This document shows positions 61,440 to 64,000 of a DNA stretch of 64,000 nt, one piece after another. The first letter of the stretch is position 1, and every line of letters starts with the position of its first letter. The notes under the pieces were generated by a model. The model was not told the DNA's origin. It was given only the letters and a program-made list of their open reading frames with translations, and did no database searches. The stretch lies in assembly GCF_013085345.1 (NCBI RefSeq), contig NZ_JABFAJ010000003.1, positions 357,617 through 421,616 on the forward strand, written 5' to 3'. Source of the stretch: Isoptericola sediminis (lineage in GTDB: Bacteria > Actinomycetota > Actinomycetes > Actinomycetales > Cellulomonadaceae). The position numbers were made by a program, and so were the translations under genes.

Positions 61440-63944
61440 ATGACCACCACCCCCAGCCCGACCGTGCGCGAGGTCGACCTCGCCGTCTCGGGCATGACCT
61501 GCGCCAGCTGCGTCGCGCGCGTCGAGAAGAAGCTCGGCAAGCTCCCCGGCGTCGAGGCGACCGTGAACCTTCCCCTCGAGACCGCGCACGTGGTCCTCAC
61601 CGAGGAGCACGACGACGACGCCCTCGTGCGAGCCGTCGAGGCCGCGGGCTACACCGCGACGATCACCCGCTCGCGCAGCGCGGAGGCGTCGTCCGACCCC
61701 GGAGCGGGCACCGACGTGCTCCTCGCACCCGACGGGCAGGACGGCCCCGGGCCGGAGGAGTCCTCCGACGCGCCGGCGGCGGAGGAGGCGCCCGCCGCCG
61801 GCGGCGCCGAGTACCGCGGCGCCGACCTGCTCCGCCGGCTCCGCGTGTCCGCCGTGCTCACCGTGCCGGTCGTCGCGCTGTCGATGGTGCCCGCCTGGCA
61901 GTTCCCCGGCTGGCAGTGGGTCGTGGCGGCCCTGGCGCTGCCCGTGGTCACCTGGGGCGCGTGGCCGTTCCACACGGCGGCCGCCCGCGCCGCGCGGCAC
62001 GGGTCGTCCACGATGGACACCCTGGTGTCGATCGGCGTCACCGCCGCGACCCTCTGGTCGCTGTGGGCCCTGCTCCTCGGCGGGGCCGGCGAGATCGGCA
62101 TGACGATGGACGTGTCGCTGCTGCCCTCCCGCGAGCACGCCGGCGCACCGGAGCTCTACTTCGAGGTCGCGGCGGTGGTCACGACCTTCCTGCTCGCCGG
62201 ACGGTACGCCGAGCACCGCTCGAAGCGGCGGGCCGGCGACGCGCTGCGCACGCTGCTCGAGATGGGCGCCAAGGACGCCGAGCGCGTCCGCACCCGACCG
62301 GACGGCACCCCCGTGACCCGCGACGACGGCCGGCCGGTCACCGACCGCGTGGCCGTCTCCGCGCTGCGCGTCGGCGACCTGTTCGCCGTGCGGCCCGGAT
62401 CCACGATCGCCACCGACGGCGAGGTCGTCGAGGGCACCTCCGCGGTGGACACCTCCCTGCTGACCGGGGAGCCGGTGCCCGTGGACGTCGCACCCGGCGA
62501 CGCCGTCACCGGTGCCACCGTCAACACCTCCGGTCATCTCCTGGTGCGGGCCACCCGGGTCGGCGAGGAGACGACGCTGGCGCAGATCGGTCGGCTCGTC
62601 GCCCAGGCGCAGACCGGCAAGGCGCCGGTGCAGCGACTCGCGGACCGCATCTCCGCGGTGTTCGTGCCGATCGTGCTGACCCTGTCCGTGCTGACGTTCG
62701 GCGGGTGGCTGCTCGCCGGTGCGGACCTGCCGTTCGCCTTCACGGCCGCGGTCGCCGTGCTCATCATCGCGTGCCCGTGCGCCCTGGGGCTGGCGACGCC
62801 GACGGCGCTGCTGGTCGGCACCGGGCGCGGGGCCCAGCTCGGCGTCCTCATCAAGGGGCCGGAGATCCTCGAGTCCACGCGCCGGGTCGACACCGTGGTG
62901 CTCGACAAGACCGGCACGGTCACCGCCGGCGCGATGGCGCTGGAGCGGGTCGTCCCCGCGGCCGGGGTCGACGCCGACGAGGCGTTGCGGCACGCCGCCG
63001 CCGTGGAGGCACGCAGCGAGCACCCGATCGCCCAGGCGATCGCGCACGCGCCCGCGGCGGCTGCCGAAGGACACGACGCGCCGCACTCCGCGGGGGATCC
63101 TGCCGCGGACCCGGGCCACCGGCCCGCTGAGCTCGGGGCCGACGGCGTCACGGCCGGCGCGCTGCAGGTGTTCGGCTTCCGCAGCGTCCCCGGCGGGGGC
63201 GTCGAGGCCGTCGTGCGGACCGCGCACTCCGGGCTGGGCGACGCGGGCCTGGGTAGCCGCCGGGTCACCGTCGGCCGGCTGAGCTGGCTCGACGAGACCG
63301 ACGTCCGTGTCCCCGACGAGGTGCGGGACACCGTCGCGGAGGCGGAGGACGACGGGGCGACCGCCGTCGTCGTCGCCTGGGAAGGGTCGGCCCGCGCCGT
63401 GCTCGTGCTGCGCGACCCGGTGAAGCCGACGTCGGCCGAGGCCGTGCGGGAGCTGCGCGACCTCGGGCTGCACCCGGTGCTGCTGACCGGGGACGCCGAG
63501 GGCGCGGCCCGCGCCGCGGCGGCCGCGGTCGGGGTCGACGAGGTGATCGCCCGGGTGCTGCCGCAGGACAAGGCGGCCACCGTCGCGCGCCTGCAGTCCG
63601 AGGGGCGGACGGTCGCGATGGTCGGCGACGGCGTGAACGACGCCGCCGCCCTGGCCACGGCCGACCTGGGCCTGGCCATGGGCACCGGCACCGACGTGGC
63701 GATCGAGGCCAGCGACATCACGCTGGTGCGCGGCGACCTGCGGGCGGCCGCCACCGCCGTCCGGCTGTCCCGGCGCACCCTGCGGATCATCCAGCAGAAC
63801 CTGTTCTGGGCGTTCGCCTACAACGTCGCCGCGATCCCCCTGGCCGCGGCCGGTCTGCTCAACCCGATGATCGCGGGTGCGGCGATGGCGGCCTCGTCGG
63901 TAATCGTCGTGAGCAACTCGCTGCGCCTGCGCCGCGCCGGCTGA
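61440..63944 (+). CDS. copA: Cu(I)-exporting P1B-type ATPase
   Basis: An 834-residue heavy-metal ATPase. One N-terminal HMA domain with GMTCASC (Cys21, Cys24); an acidic, Pro/Ala-rich linker (about 85-130); eight membrane helices, with CPC in IACPCALGLATP near 444; TGES-like LTGEP; phosphorylation motif DKTGTVTAG near 488; HP motif SEHPIAQ; and MVGDGVNDAAAL near 729. CPC and the csoR neighbour point to Cu(I) efflux. ATG has GGAG about 9 nt upstream. Complete in the window. Confidence 0.96.
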   Translation: MTTTPSPTVREVDLAVSGMTCASCVARVEKKLGKLPGVEATVNLPLETAHVVLTEEHDDDALVRAVEAAGYTATITRSRSAEASSDPGAGTDVLLAPDGQDGPGPEESSDAPAAEEAPAAGGAEYRGADLLRRLRVSAVLTVPVVALSMVPAWQFPGWQWVVAALALPVVTWGAWPFHTAAARAARHGSSTMDTLVSIGVTAATLWSLWALLLGGAGEIGMTMDVSLLPSREHAGAPELYFEVAAVVTTFLLAGRYAEHRSKRRAGDALRTLLEMGAKDAERVRTRPDGTPVTRDDGRPVTDRVAVSALRVGDLFAVRPGSTIATDGEVVEGTSAVDTSLLTGEPVPVDVAPGDAVTGATVNTSGHLLVRATRVGEETTLAQIGRLVAQAQTGKAPVQRLADRISAVFVPIVLTLSVLTFGGWLLAGADLPFAFTAAVAVLIIACPCALGLATPTALLVGTGRGAQLGVLIKGPEILESTRRVDTVVLDKTGTVTAGAMALERVVPAAGVDADEALRHAAAVEARSEHPIAQAIAHAPAAAAEGHDAPHSAGDPAADPGHRPAELGADGVTAGALQVFGFRSVPGGGVEAVVRTAHSGLGDAGLGSRRVTVGRLSWLDETDVRVPDEVRDTVAEAEDDGATAVVVAWEGSARAVLVLRDPVKPTSAEAVRELRDLGLHPVLLTGDAEGAARAAAAAVGVDEVIARVLPQDKAATVARLQSEGRTVAMVGDGVNDAAALATADLGLAMGTGTDVAIEASDITLVRGDLRAAATAVRLSRRTLRIIQQNLFWAFAYNVAAIPLAAAGLLNPMIAGAAMAASSVIVVSNSLRLRRAG

Positions 63945-63955
63945 GATCGTCGTCG

Positions 63956-64000
63956 TGGGCATGAAATCTGCAGGTCAGGACCGGTCCTGACCTGCAGATT
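63956..64000. repeat. Dispersed palindromic element, copy 2 (cut by the window end)
   Basis: GTGGGCATGAAATCTGCAG, identical to the outer arm at 48431-48449, followed by GTCAGGACC and a mirrored half. Positions 65-100 of this block form a 36-bp loop-free perfect palindrome; the rest lies beyond the window. It stands 11 nt after copA. Confidence 0.85.

Overview
The window is chromosomal DNA from a high-GC Gram-positive bacterium (Actinomycetota). This rests on the strong G/C third-position bias, an actinobacterial-type 16S rRNA with its conserved leader, a conservon (cvnABCD) operon, a Bpa-type proteasome activator, the families DUF5926, DUF6510 and DUF805, and many leaderless genes. I cannot place it below class level with certainty. 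No insertion sequence, prophage, CRISPR array or conjugation gene was seen, so this looks like core chromosome with small accessory patches.

Layout. (1) 1-2900: the 16S rRNA gene on the minus strand, with its leader and promoter, then tRNA-Arg and tRNA-Ser(GCT), also minus, each followed by a terminator. (2) 3.0-15.5 kb: a mixed accessory stretch with a GMC oxidoreductase, an alpha/beta hydrolase with a divergent winged-helix regulator, a class A beta-lactamase lipoprotein, two very small membrane peptides, a TetR/reductase pair sharing an operator, a CPBP protease pair with a divergent TetR gene, an Atu4866-type protein divergent from an XRE regulator, and an amidohydrolase. (3) 15.9-22 kb: tRNA-Ser(TGA) and the conservon cvnA-cvnB-cvnC-cvnD (sensor kinase, roadblock protein, DUF742 protein, GTPase). 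(4) 22-33 kb: quinone oxidoreductase, proteasome activator Bpa, DMT exporter, DUF805 protein, an AglEFG-like sugar ABC transporter without its ATPase, methionine aminopeptidase, a HAD phosphatase coupled to serS, and a diacylglycerol-kinase-like enzyme. (5) 33.2-42.3 kb: a 1480-residue membrane protein that is an in-frame tandem duplication, then a two-gene secreted carbohydrate operon (PQQ/GSDH-type dehydrogenase and a TIM-barrel isomerase-like protein) behind a strong promoter with a structured leader and a small upstream ORF. (6) 42.5-49.9 kb: hexapeptide protein, a sulfite-oxidase-like/ferredoxin-reductase-like/DUF6510 operon, a glycosyltransferase, DUF5926, VOC protein, CoA-transferase family protein, Ppx/GppA phosphatase and a SHOCT protein. 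(7) 49.9-58.9 kb: tetrapyrrole biosynthesis with hemA divergent from hemE-hemG, then hemC-hemD-hemB-hemL, interrupted by an opposite-strand methylglyoxal synthase gene. (8) 59-64 kb: a secreted protein, an HU protein with a lysine-rich tail, and a copper operon csoR - Cys-less HMA-like protein - copA.

Two patterns run through the window. At least 17 starts (16 genes and one upstream ORF) lie 6-8 nt after a -10-like hexamer (often TAGGCT or TAGGTT), which predicts leaderless transcripts; many internal operon genes instead have a GGAGG-type ribosome site or overlap the preceding stop. Long perfect inverted repeats sit in the gaps between convergent genes, and one of them (core CATGAAATCTGCAG) recurs at the right end of the window, so it is a dispersed element.
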